Below are positions 1 through 7,211 of a DNA stretch of 12,971 nt, in pieces. Under the pieces are notes generated by a model that saw only the letters and a list, made by a program, of their open reading frames with translations, had not been told where the DNA came from and did no database searches. A program made the translations under genes and the position numbers. Location of the stretch: positions 12,237 through 25,207 of the forward strand of contig CADBFL010000024.1 of assembly GCA_902793875.1 (NCBI GenBank), written 5' to 3'. This DNA is from an uncultured Eubacteriales bacterium. GTDB taxonomy: Bacteria > Bacillota > Clostridia > Peptostreptococcales > Anaerovoracaceae. Position 1 is the stretch's first letter. Every line of letters starts with the position of its first letter.

Positions 1-194
1 GTCGGGCTGCTTATCTCTTCCTTTACGCCGAGGCCCTCCGCGATGTACTTCGTCAGAGCGGTCTTGCCCGTGCCCAGATCGCCGATGAGAGCCACCACAT
101 CACCGGGCTCAAGAGCGTCTGCTATCTCAAGGCCCAGTGTTCTCGTGGCGTCTTCGGAATCAAGTTTTATTCTGCGCGGTCTTACCGTTTTCAC
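1..194 (-). CDS. tsaE: tRNA threonylcarbamoyladenosine biosynthesis ATPase TsaE (N-terminal part, runs off left edge)
   Basis: About 64 N-terminal residues are visible. They carry the TsaE P-loop GDLGTGKT at about residues 38-45, followed by a conserved-looking stretch with AEGLGV and ISSP (61-64), where the family normally continues with T-F. TsaE is the small ATPase that works with TsaB and TsaD in the cytoplasm to make t6A at position 37 of ANN-decoding tRNAs. The start is read as GTG at 192-194, which shares bases with the ribU stop in a GTGA overlap. An AAAGGA-like ribosome site lies about 9 nt upstream, inside ribU. The overlap implies translational coupling to ribU and shared control by the FMN riboswitch. 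The distal half, including any neighbours such as tsaB, is outside the window. Identification is firm from the P-loop context; completeness cannot be judged. Confidence 0.88.
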   Translation of the reverse strand, partial: MKTVRPRRIKLDSEDATRTLGLEIADALEPGDVVALIGDLGTGKTALTKYIAEGLGVKEEISSP

Positions 195-772
195 GCTGCA
201 GTATCCTTTTCTTCAGTTTTAACGGTCCTGCCGGTCCCGTGCAGCAGAACGGATATCCTCTTGTAAAGGATGAACGTGAGCAGCGAGTTGACGCCCGCCT
301 TCAGAAGGTTGAACGGTATGATCACCGTCGGGATCATGGCGACCACCGCCGATCTCGGCGCTCCCATGTATACAGGAGTCACGATGAGATTCATCACGCA
401 CATCACTATGACTGAAATGATAACGCCAGTGACCAGCGCCTTTATCGCGGTCTTCTTCGTCCTGCTGCGGCGGTACATCACTCCTATGGCAACGGCCACT
501 ATGCCCGTTGCGACAAAGTGCATCAGAAATCCGTACAGTCCGTCTCCTCCGAGTCCGAACGCCTGGATCAGGCATACCACCAGAGTAACTGCGAGCCCCT
601 CGAGCGGACCGAACGCGAACGCCGTTATGTAGATCGGCACATCGGCCGGATCGTACACCAGGAAAGGAGCAGGCGGGAACGGGATCCTTACGATCAGCAG
701 CAGCACCACGGACACCGCCGTCATCATCGCCAGTCTGGCAAGCTTTTCAACAGTAAATTTGTTTTGGTTCAT
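191..772 (-). CDS. ribU: ECF-type riboflavin transporter substrate-binding subunit RibU
   Basis: A 193-residue hydrophobic protein with about five to six predicted membrane segments. It contains the RibU-type sequence LVYDPADVPIYITAFAFGP after the first helix, followed by a glycine-rich LGGDGLYGFLMHF segment and a conserved-looking PFNLLKAGVN near the C-terminus. RibU is the S component that binds riboflavin in the cytoplasmic membrane and uses a shared ECF module (EcfT, EcfA, EcfA') for uptake; none of those is in this window. I place the start at the ATG at 770-772 (MNQNKF) because a strong AGGAGGA site sits 8 nt upstream. An in-frame ATG 15 codons earlier would lie upstream of that site. 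The FMN riboswitch directly upstream supports flavin specificity. The 3' end overlaps tsaE. The 193-residue length is normal for the family. Confidence 0.9.
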   Translation of the reverse strand: MNQNKFTVEKLARLAMMTAVSVVLLLIVRIPFPPAPFLVYDPADVPIYITAFAFGPLEGLAVTLVVCLIQAFGLGGDGLYGFLMHFVATGIVAVAIGVMYRRSRTKKTAIKALVTGVIISVIVMCVMNLIVTPVYMGAPRSAVVAMIPTVIIPFNLLKAGVNSLLTFILYKRISVLLHGTGRTVKTEEKDTAA

Positions 773-780
773 AACAGTTT

Positions 781-787
781 TCCTCCT
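781..787 (-). promoter_or_regulatory. Ribosome binding site of ribU
   Basis: The minus strand reads AGGAGGA, 8 nt before the ATG at 772. This near-perfect Shine-Dalgarno sequence decides the start of ribU in favour of MNQNKF over the longer in-frame ATG at 817. Confidence 0.8.
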
Positions 788-821
788 CATCATGAACGGG
801 TGGAATCTGTCAGGCATTAAT

Positions 822-849
822 AATGGCCCTGAAGTCAGTCAAGGCCATT
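822..849 (-). promoter_or_regulatory. Hairpin between FMN riboswitch and ribU (likely expression platform)
   Basis: On the transcript, AATGGCCTTGA pairs with TCAGGGCCATT: 11 bp including one G-U pair, with a 6-nt loop. It lies between the riboswitch aptamer and the ribU ribosome site, where the expression platform is expected. The tail after the stem is ATTAATGCC, so it lacks the uridine run of a typical intrinsic terminator. I therefore call it a regulatory hairpin, not a proven terminator. No clear alternative pairing with the ribosome site was found by eye. Confidence 0.6.
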
Positions 850-870
850 CATCACAAATTTCACTTGTAA

Positions 871-991
871 TGTTTCTTTCATCCGGACTATACCGTCGGT
901 ACCGGATTCTCACCGGTTCGGCCTCATGGCTCGCGGACTTAAGCACTTGCGCTATCACCGCCGGTGTGGACTTTCACCACGCCCTGAAACA
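871..991 (-). promoter_or_regulatory. FMN riboswitch (RFN element)
   Basis: The transcript contains the conserved RFN blocks in order: CAGGGCGTGGTGAAAGTCC, ACCGGCGGTGATAG, AGTCCGCGAGC, GAACCGGTGAGAATCCGGTA, and ACCGACGGTATAGTCCGGAT followed by GAAAG. The closing helix P1 is visible as TGTTTC (986-991) pairing with GAAACA (871-876). FMN binding to such elements normally lowers expression of riboflavin synthesis or uptake genes downstream, here ribU and by extension tsaE. The aptamer begins 26 nt after the pepV stop, so a promoter would have to lie in the last bases of pepV. An AT-rich TATATC at about 1005-1010 could be a -10 box, but I see no good -35 box. The aptamer may instead be transcribed from the upstream operon. 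Confidence 0.95.
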
Positions 992-1016
992 GATCATTTA
1001 GATATAACGGTTGGTT

Positions 1017-2447
1017 TTATTCGCAGCAGAGGGCGAATATCGCGTCGGCGTATATGTGAGCCATCTTCATGAGAGACTCGACGCTGAGCTTTTCGTCCGC
1101 CTGGTGCATCGTGTTTTCTTCGCCCGGGAACAGCGCCCCGAAACAGATTATATTGCCGATCAGCTTGGCATATGTGCCGCCTCCTGTCGTGAGAGGCTCC
1201 GATTCGTTATCGCCGGTGTTCTTCCTGTAGGCTTCGAGCATGGTGATCACCTGCGGATCATCAGGCTCTACATAGATCGGCTCGAACACGGATCTGGTAA
1301 CTATGCCGACGCGGCCGGAACCGAGGACCTCCTCCATGGCTCCGATGACCGCTTCGTCAGTACAGCTCACCGGATATCTTATGTTTACGGTGAGCGTTGC
1401 GATCTCCTCGTTTATATTAGCGAGTCCGACGTTAAAAATCAATGGGCCGGACGGCTCATCCTCACAATAGCAGCCCATCCTCTCCCCGTGCAGGTCGAAT
1501 CCGATGTGCTCGTTGTAGAACGCTATGAACTCGTTGAGTTCTTCATTGGCGAAACCGATCCTGCCAAGGAATTCCATGAGGATGCTGACCGCATTGAGTC
1601 CGAGCTCCGGGCGGGCGCCGTGGGCTGCGACTCCTTCCGCTTCTATCACGAGCGCGCTGCCCTGCTTCTTCGTCTTCAGCTTATGTCCCGTCTCTTCGCT
1701 GTAGAGACCCGCTCTGCCGATTATGAGATCATACTGCTCTTTGCTGCCGGAGATGACCGCCCTCGCGTTCGCAGGCACAGCGTTAGGCGCCGTGCCGCCC
1801 TCGAGCTTTGTCAGCCTCAGCGAGTCCTTTGCAGGCTTCGTCGTGAACTTCTGCGCGAGTTCGAATATCATTATGCCCATTTCGCCGTTTACGAGAGGGA
1901 ATCTCCCGTCCGGAGTGAATCCGAAGTCCGGCTTGCCGCAGCTTTCGAGATAATGCTCCGAGCTCAGGTCTCCGCTCTCTTCATCGAGGCCGAGGACCAG
2001 CCTTATGTTCTTATGAGGAACGATGCCCTCATCCTTTATCGCCTTCATTGCGTACAGACACGCCACGACAGGGCCCTTGTCGTCGGATGTGCCCCTGCCG
2101 TAGAGTACCCCGTCCCTTTCGGTCATGGTGAAAGGATCATTCGTCCACCCGCTGCCTTCAGGCATCACGTCAAGATGGCCCACTATGCCGAAGTATCCGT
2201 CCCCTCCTTCCGGAGCGCTGTACTGTATATAGCCCGCATAGTTGTCGTCGTTGAACACCTCGAAGCCCATCTCTTCGCCTGTCTTCAGCATGTGCTCGAG
2301 CGCATCCTGCACTCCCTTTCCGAACGGGTACACTTCGCCGGCGGCGGTCTTTACCGCTTCGCCTCTTACGCTGGGACAGCTGATCGATCCGCCGAGCGTT
2401 CTGATCATGTCTTTCCTGAAGGAATCAAGTCTCTCCGAATATCCCAT
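1017..2447 (-). CDS. pepV: M20-family metallo-dipeptidase, PepV / Sapep type
   Basis: A 476-residue cytoplasmic peptidase of the M20 family with the PepV subfamily pattern. Zinc or manganese ligands and catalytic residues can be placed: H91 and D93 in GHLDVMP, the Asp pair 122-123 in GRGTSDDKGP, the Glu pair 156-157 in LGLDEESG, D180 in FTPDGRFPLVNGE, and H448 in NTMHQADE. PepV-type enzymes remove N-terminal residues from dipeptides and some tripeptides. Length matches the family (about 470). The ATG at 2445-2447 shares one base with the upstream lipoprotein stop (TGATG), and GAGGTG lies 5 nt before it, so the pair is probably translationally coupled. The pairing suggests scavenging of amino acids or peptides, which is inference. 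Substrate range cannot be told from sequence. Confidence 0.92.
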   Translation of the reverse strand: MGYSERLDSFRKDMIRTLGGSISCPSVRGEAVKTAAGEVYPFGKGVQDALEHMLKTGEEMGFEVFNDDNYAGYIQYSAPEGGDGYFGIVGHLDVMPEGSGWTNDPFTMTERDGVLYGRGTSDDKGPVVACLYAMKAIKDEGIVPHKNIRLVLGLDEESGDLSSEHYLESCGKPDFGFTPDGRFPLVNGEMGIMIFELAQKFTTKPAKDSLRLTKLEGGTAPNAVPANARAVISGSKEQYDLIIGRAGLYSEETGHKLKTKKQGSALVIEAEGVAAHGARPELGLNAVSILMEFLGRIGFANEELNEFIAFYNEHIGFDLHGERMGCYCEDEPSGPLIFNVGLANINEEIATLTVNIRYPVSCTDEAVIGAMEEVLGSGRVGIVTRSVFEPIYVEPDDPQVITMLEAYRKNTGDNESEPLTTGGGTYAKLIGNIICFGALFPGEENTMHQADEKLSVESLMKMAHIYADAIFALCCE

Positions 2448-3841
2448 CAGTACACCTCTTCTTCTGCGCTGTCTTCTCCGTTTTCACTTTCAGGATCCTC
2501 AGCGCTGCTGTCAGCTTCATCTTCCGAAGCCGTCCGGCTGCTGTCCCGGGCCTCGCTTCCGCTGTTCTCGATGTCTTCGAGCTTTCTGGCTTCGGTCTCG
2601 CTGCTCGTCACATATTCCGTGACAGGCTTGCCGCCCTTGATGGTCGAGAGCGTCACCGCTCTGACTACGTTGCCGGTGTAATCGAAGCTGAACACCCCCG
2701 TGGCGCATTTGAGACCGCTGAGATTCCTCAGACCCGTCCGTATATCGCTGCCGGTCAGGGACTTGGAATTATGTATGGCGTTGATGACCAGAAGATATGA
2801 ATCGTATCCAAGCGCCGCGTTATCTGTCGGCACATCGTCGACGCCGTATCTGTTGGCATATTCGATCTGGAACCTCTGGGCCTCTTCAGTAGCGGTATCC
2901 GAGGTGTCATCCGATTTTGAGAGCACGGATTCGTAAGGGAAGACCACTTTTATGTTTTTGTGTCTGCCCATCATCGCGACGAAAGCAGCGTCTCCCCAGC
3001 TCCTTGTGCCGAGATATGTGACATCCGTCATCTTCATCTTCTCGGCCAGAGTAAAGAACGTATCCATCTCTTCGGGTCCCATGGAGACGAAACACGCGTC
3101 GGCCCCTGCGGATCTGATCTCTTTCAGAGCGGCCTTCATCTCGTCTTCATTCGGCTGTATCTCAAGCCTGGCCGTGACGGTCTGATCCCTTTTACCTCTG
3201 AGTTCCTTTATTTTATCGTAGAACCCGTCGAGCAGAGCCGAAGTGCTCGTATCGTTCTTGATGCTGATGACGCCTATGCTCTCCGCTCCGAGCCTGTTGC
3301 ATGCGTATTCCGCGAGGCCCTCGCCCATCTGTGAATCGGTCATGCACGCCCTGAAGTAGTAGTGGCTGCTCTGAGTGATCAGAGGATTCGTTGCAGACGG
3401 TGTGATCGCAGGCACCTGCGCATCATCTACGTAGTCGGAGATGGCAAGACAGGATGCGTCTCCGGCAGCTCCGATTATCGCCGCGGGCTTCATCTCGAGC
3501 AGGGCCTGGATAGCGGTGTTTGTCGCGCTCACTGAAGACTGCGTGTCTACCTTTACAAGTTCCACTTTGTATCCGTCCACATTATTGTAGATGCTGTTGG
3601 CAAGCTCGATGCCCTTGAGCTCTGCTATGCCCTTTTCGTGATATCTTCCCGTCTGCGGCTCTATGACGCCTATGGTTATGGTAGGCACGGACTGCTTTTC
3701 AGGATCCGGCTTTGTTATATATGTCTGTTTGAAGCTGTTGTATGTGGTGCAGCCGCACAAAGCCAGCGTCATGCAGACCGCAAAGGCCGCCGGCAGCAGT
3801 ATCCTCAGATATTTCGTTTTTGCATTTCTTTTATCAGTCAC
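2447..3841 (-). CDS. ABC transporter substrate-binding lipoprotein, branched-chain amino acid (LivJ/LivK-like) family
   Basis: A 464-residue exported protein. A basic N-terminus and hydrophobic core lead to the lipobox LCGC with the lipidated Cys at 31, so it should be anchored to the outer face of the membrane. From about residue 53 (TITIGVIEPQTG) to about 405 it follows the type I periplasmic-binding fold of the Leu/Ile/Val family: GIELA, AIIGAAGDASCLAIS, VPAITPSATNP, YYFRACMTDSQMG and ALGYDSYLL are typical. Residues about 417-464 form a Ser/Asp/Glu-rich tail with no homology I recognise. The start is GTG at 3839-3841, 8 nt inside dusB; no better start precedes the signal peptide and the ribosome site is weak, so coupling to dusB is likely. 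No permease or ATPase genes of a Liv system are in the window. The ligand is unknown. Confidence 0.85.
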   Translation of the reverse strand: MTDKRNAKTKYLRILLPAAFAVCMTLALCGCTTYNSFKQTYITKPDPEKQSVPTITIGVIEPQTGRYHEKGIAELKGIELANSIYNNVDGYKVELVKVDTQSSVSATNTAIQALLEMKPAAIIGAAGDASCLAISDYVDDAQVPAITPSATNPLITQSSHYYFRACMTDSQMGEGLAEYACNRLGAESIGVISIKNDTSTSALLDGFYDKIKELRGKRDQTVTARLEIQPNEDEMKAALKEIRSAGADACFVSMGPEEMDTFFTLAEKMKMTDVTYLGTRSWGDAAFVAMMGRHKNIKVVFPYESVLSKSDDTSDTATEEAQRFQIEYANRYGVDDVPTDNAALGYDSYLLVINAIHNSKSLTGSDIRTGLRNLSGLKCATGVFSFDYTGNVVRAVTLSTIKGGKPVTEYVTSSETEARKLEDIENSGSEARDSSRTASEDEADSSAEDPESENGEDSAEEEVY

Positions 3842-4805
3842 TGATTCTTTCTTTTATTGTCCCGGCCATCTCATCGGGATCCGTGATATCGTTGGCTTTC
3901 CTCCTCAGGGCCGCCGCTCCCGGAAGGCCCCTTGTGTAGTAGGCTATGTATTTTCTGAACTCCCTGACGCCGGTGCGCTCTCCCTTGAGTCCGCAGAGCA
4001 TCTCCAGATGTCTTATCATCATGGCCTTCCTCTCTGCCGGAGAGGGAGCGGGCAGCAGGGGTCTTCCGCTGTACGCGCAGTCAAGGTCCCTGAATATCCA
4101 CGGGTTCCCGATAGCTCCGCGTCCTATCATTACCATGTCGCAGCCTGTTTCGGAGAGCATGCTCATGCCCTCTTCCGCCGTAGTGACGTCTCCGCTGGCG
4201 ATCACCGGCACCGACACGGCCTCTTTTACCTTTCTGATGATGTCACGGTCGACAGTCCCGCTGTAATACTGCCCGCGCGTCCTTCCGTGGACGGCTATCG
4301 CTGCGCAGCCCCCTTCTTCGGCAGCCTTTGCGACCTCAGGGGCGTTCGGGCAGTCTTCGGTGAATCCCTTCCTTATCTTGACCGTCACCGGCTTTGAGCT
4401 CGCGGCCGCCGTCGCCCTGACGATCTCGTAAACGAGATCCGGATCTCTCATGAGAGCCGAGCCGTCTCCCGATCGGACCACCTTCGGCACCGGGCAGCCC
4501 ATGTTGATATCGAGCACCCTGTTCGCCAGGCTGTCGAGCTCTCTCGCGGCATACGCCATCACCTCGGGCTCGCTCCCGAATATCTGTATGGCTGTCGGGC
4601 CGGCGTCCTCCGGGATGTATGTCAGTTTCTCCGTCTTGCTGCCGCCGTAGTACAGGCCCTTGGCGCTCACCATCTCGGTGCAGGTAAGCGCGGCGCCCTG
4701 CTCTTCGCAGAGCGTGCGCATCACCGCGTCGGTAAAGCCGGCCATCGGTGCCAGCAGCCAGGGATTCTTCAGTTCAAGATCTCCTATGTTCATGTGAAGC
4801 GGCAT
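3834..4805 (-). CDS. dusB: tRNA-dihydrouridine synthase, DusB type
   Basis: A 323-residue FMN-dependent reductase that converts specific uridines of the tRNA body to dihydrouridine. Visible motifs are LAPMAGFTD (18-26), TEMVSAKGL, QIFGSEP, DINMGCPVPK with the catalytic Cys at 104, the active-site Lys at about 143 in VKIRKGF, HGRTRGQYYSG from 173, the phosphate-binding ASGDV (203-207) and IGRGAIGNPW (227-236). Length is normal for DusB. The ATG at 4803-4805 overlaps the coaX stop by one base. A second ATG four codons later is possible, because the AGGA next to the first ATG is only 3 nt away. The downstream end overlaps the lipoprotein gene by 8 nt. Adjacency to coaX is a common Firmicute arrangement. 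The exact tRNA position modified is not predictable here. Confidence 0.94.
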   Translation of the reverse strand: MPLHMNIGDLELKNPWLLAPMAGFTDAVMRTLCEEQGAALTCTEMVSAKGLYYGGSKTEKLTYIPEDAGPTAIQIFGSEPEVMAYAARELDSLANRVLDINMGCPVPKVVRSGDGSALMRDPDLVYEIVRATAAASSKPVTVKIRKGFTEDCPNAPEVAKAAEEGGCAAIAVHGRTRGQYYSGTVDRDIIRKVKEAVSVPVIASGDVTTAEEGMSMLSETGCDMVMIGRGAIGNPWIFRDLDCAYSGRPLLPAPSPAERKAMMIRHLEMLCGLKGERTGVREFRKYIAYYTRGLPGAAALRRKANDITDPDEMAGTIKERISD

Positions 4806-5620
4806 CAGTCCTGCAGGACCCTCTTCTTGTTGAGGCCCCTGTTCTTTTCGTGTATCATCTGAAGGCCGTCGAGCGTGAGCCTTCTGTCGATCTCATCGAT
4901 GCAGGATACTCCGCTCTCGACCATGGTCGCCATTCCTCCGGTCGCCACGACCCTGATGTCTTCAGGCCGGCACCCGAGCTCATCGCACATCTCGTGCTTC
5001 ATGCCCGCTACCATGTGCTCTGTGAAGCCCATGTGGCCGTAAATGAGTCCCGATCTCATGCCTTCGCTGGTGTTCCTCGCGATGAAGCTTCCCGGGATCT
5101 CCAGGTCTACGTTCGGCAGCTTCGCCGTATGCTCGAAGAGCGCCGCTGCCTGGGTCTTGATCCCCGGCGCGATCGCGCCTCCGAGAAACTCTCCGTCAGC
5201 CGATACGCACGAGAAAGTGGTGGCCGTCCCGAAGTCTATGATTATGAGGTTGCCGCCGTATCTTGTATGGGCCGCGACCGCGTTCACGATACGGTCTGCT
5301 CCCAGCTGGCGCGGGTCATCATACCTGACCTTGATGCCGGTCTTGATTCCCTGCTCAACGACGACAGGGTTTTTGTCGTAATATTTGAGACACATGTGCT
5401 CGAGCGTGAAAAGAAGCGAAGGGACTACCGACGATATGATGACATCGTCTATGTCCTCAGGGCCTATGTCAGCATATCTGAACATCGAGTTTATGATGGT
5501 GCCGTACTCATCGGCCGACCTGTTGTTGTCGGTCGCAAGCCTCCAGCTTTCGACAAGCCTGTCGCCCTCGAATACTCCGAGCACTATATTGGTGTTGCCC
5601 ACATCTATCGCAAGCAGCAT
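4805..5620 (-). CDS. coaX: Type III pantothenate kinase
   Basis: A 271-residue cytoplasmic kinase of the ASKHA fold that phosphorylates pantothenate, the first step of CoA synthesis. Key motifs are the N-terminal phosphate loop DVGNTN (6-11), LGADRIVNAVAA with the catalytic Asp at 109, DFGTATTF (129-136), GGAIAPGI (147-154) and a C-terminal VVATGG. Length is in the usual 250-270 range. The start ATG is one base after the stop of the PucR-type gene, with GGAGGAA 7 nt upstream inside that gene. Type III enzymes are typically not feedback-inhibited by CoA; that is family knowledge, not read from the sequence. It sits in the tight ftsH-to-pepV run. Confidence 0.95.
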   Translation of the reverse strand: MLLAIDVGNTNIVLGVFEGDRLVESWRLATDNNRSADEYGTIINSMFRYADIGPEDIDDVIISSVVPSLLFTLEHMCLKYYDKNPVVVEQGIKTGIKVRYDDPRQLGADRIVNAVAAHTRYGGNLIIIDFGTATTFSCVSADGEFLGGAIAPGIKTQAAALFEHTAKLPNVDLEIPGSFIARNTSEGMRSGLIYGHMGFTEHMVAGMKHEMCDELGCRPEDIRVVATGGMATMVESGVSCIDEIDRRLTLDGLQMIHEKNRGLNKKRVLQD

Positions 5621-5621
5621 A

Positions 5622-7199
5622 TCAGTCTTCCTCCAGTCTCTTCAGAGCGAGCGCCATCGTCAGCCCCGGGATGACCCTGTTTGCCGTCATCTCGGCGCCC
5701 AGTATCTCGTTGGCTTTTTTCAGTCTGTACTGCACGGTATTGTTATGGATGTTCATGAATTCCGCAGTCCTGTTGCTGTTCATTCCCGCGTCGAGAACGA
5801 ATGTGGACAGCGTATCGATAAGCATCCTTCCCTTGTTCTCCGAAACCTCTCTTTCAAAAGGCTCAAGAAGGTCGAGGTACATCTTTCTCTGCAGCTGCGA
5901 TCCTGTCTGCATGTACACGCAGTCGCTGACCATGGATATCTCGTACTTGGAGAACACCCGCTTGAACGGGAATACCTTCTCCATGTATCTGCTCGTCTTG
6001 TTTATCATCTTGAAGCCGTCGACGCAGGTCTCGAGGGTCTCCATTCCCGTGATGTGGAATATCCTTTCCTCTCTGCAGGATGCCTTGAGTTCGTCGAACA
6101 TAGCGAGACAGGCGTTTTTGGTCTCGATGCCTCTCTCCTGTCCCCCCTCTGCGTATACGATGCCGTATATCTCGTCGGCTTCCCTGGTGACGAGAAGTCC
6201 GAAATCGGATCTCCCTCTGTGCCTGTCCAGTATCTCAAGGAATTTTTCCTGATCCTCGCGGGCGTCCTTGATATAAAAAGCGCTCGTGAACTGCATGCCG
6301 CGGAGCCCCGATTCTTCGAGCAGGGTATGGCAGAACGAAATGTCGCCTCTGACCGCCGACTTTATGAATTCGGCTCTCGAATCCCTGTCCGGAGTGTATT
6401 TCCACATGCCGATGGCCAGCTCGATGGTCTGGGCGAGTTTGCTCATCTCGGCCGCCGAATACTCATCCTCGTTATCGACTATGACGAGTATATATCTGCT
6501 GTCCTTGATGTTGATGAAGCCCCAGTATGTCACTACGCTCTCGATCTCGACGCGTGTGAAGCCGTTCATGCTGAACGCATCGAGCTTGCGGGCAGCCTGC
6601 ACGGCGTCCTCGATCTTCACCAGATGTCTCGTCTCGACAGTCAAAATGGTGTTGAACTCCTCTGTCATCAGCACGACCTGGTAATCGTTGTGCATGGCCG
6701 CCTCGCGAAGCGCCGCAGGGAAGCTGCTGTGCTTTTCGAAGTTGAGCAGATGATAGATGGAGTTGTTGAGTATGTTGTCGCTGTAGTTCTCTCCGTAGAG
6801 TATCTTGTCGAGCACCTGCTCGATAAGCATCGAGTATGTGACATTGCCGTTGTCGAAGATCGTGATAAGAGGCAGGCCTGCGTTTTCGGCCGCGCGAACG
6901 ACGGACGGAGCGATCCCGGTAACTCCCCTGTCGTTCAGATATACGACAAGAGCGCTGATGTTTTTTCTGCCCAGCGCCGTCACAGCCGTCTTCTGAGCCT
7001 CGATGTCGTCTCTGCTGGTCCAGAAGTGCGTGATGACCATCTGCTCGCTGACGCCGTTCCTCTCCACGCCCATGGCAAGGTCGTCCTCGTCAAGGACGGA
7101 GACCGACCTGACGCGCCTTGAGCACTCATCGCTGCAGGCAAGCACGCGGCTTCCCCTGAAAGCATCCAGTTTAAGGCAGTCGTTTACGCTTATCTTCAT
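5622..7199 (-). CDS. PucR-family transcriptional regulator
   Basis: A 525-residue regulator. Residues about 1-125 resemble the PucR N-terminal ligand-sensing domain (MKISVNDCLKLD, VRSVSVLDEDDL, ITHFWTSRDD, ISALVVYLND, LPLITI). A long central region of about residues 130-450 has no clear motif, but its place fits the GGDEF-like domain common in this family. Residues about 454-525 are the PucR helix-turn-helix: DTLSTFVLDAGMNSNRTAEF, NIHNNTVQYRLKKANEILG. Family members sense small molecules and control purine or amino-acid catabolism, usually near their targets. Here the gene lies 12 nt after ftsH and 1 nt before coaX with a GGAGA site 6 nt before its ATG, so no catabolic target is adjacent. Effector and targets are unknown. 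Confidence 0.88.
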   Translation of the reverse strand: MKISVNDCLKLDAFRGSRVLACSDECSRRVRSVSVLDEDDLAMGVERNGVSEQMVITHFWTSRDDIEAQKTAVTALGRKNISALVVYLNDRGVTGIAPSVVRAAENAGLPLITIFDNGNVTYSMLIEQVLDKILYGENYSDNILNNSIYHLLNFEKHSSFPAALREAAMHNDYQVVLMTEEFNTILTVETRHLVKIEDAVQAARKLDAFSMNGFTRVEIESVVTYWGFINIKDSRYILVIVDNEDEYSAAEMSKLAQTIELAIGMWKYTPDRDSRAEFIKSAVRGDISFCHTLLEESGLRGMQFTSAFYIKDAREDQEKFLEILDRHRGRSDFGLLVTREADEIYGIVYAEGGQERGIETKNACLAMFDELKASCREERIFHITGMETLETCVDGFKMINKTSRYMEKVFPFKRVFSKYEISMVSDCVYMQTGSQLQRKMYLDLLEPFEREVSENKGRMLIDTLSTFVLDAGMNSNRTAEFMNIHNNTVQYRLKKANEILGAEMTANRVIPGLTMALALKRLEED

Positions 7200-7211
7200 A
7201 ACGTTTCTCCG

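Noticed and set aside
773..817. Longer RibU start at 817
   Set aside because: The extra 15 residues (MPDRFHPFMMRRKTV) would start upstream of the strong AGGAGGA site, which is correctly spaced only for the ATG at 772.
759..1001. 80-residue plus-strand frame over the riboswitch
   Set aside because: The region is explained by the FMN aptamer on the minus strand, and this frame shows no protein family features.
1001..1045. Promoter for the riboswitch transcript
   Set aside because: TATATC could be a -10 box, but no acceptable -35 sequence is visible 15-19 nt upstream, so I do not list it as a feature.
1011..2681. 556-residue open frame on the plus strand
   Set aside because: It lies antisense to pepV and the end of the lipoprotein gene. 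Its translation has no recognisable domain, and the pepV frame carries all catalytic motifs. It is a by-product of codon bias.
5385..7121. 578-residue open frame on the plus strand
   Set aside because: Antisense to coaX and the PucR-type gene, with no family motifs. The opposite frame has clear PucR and CoaX signatures.
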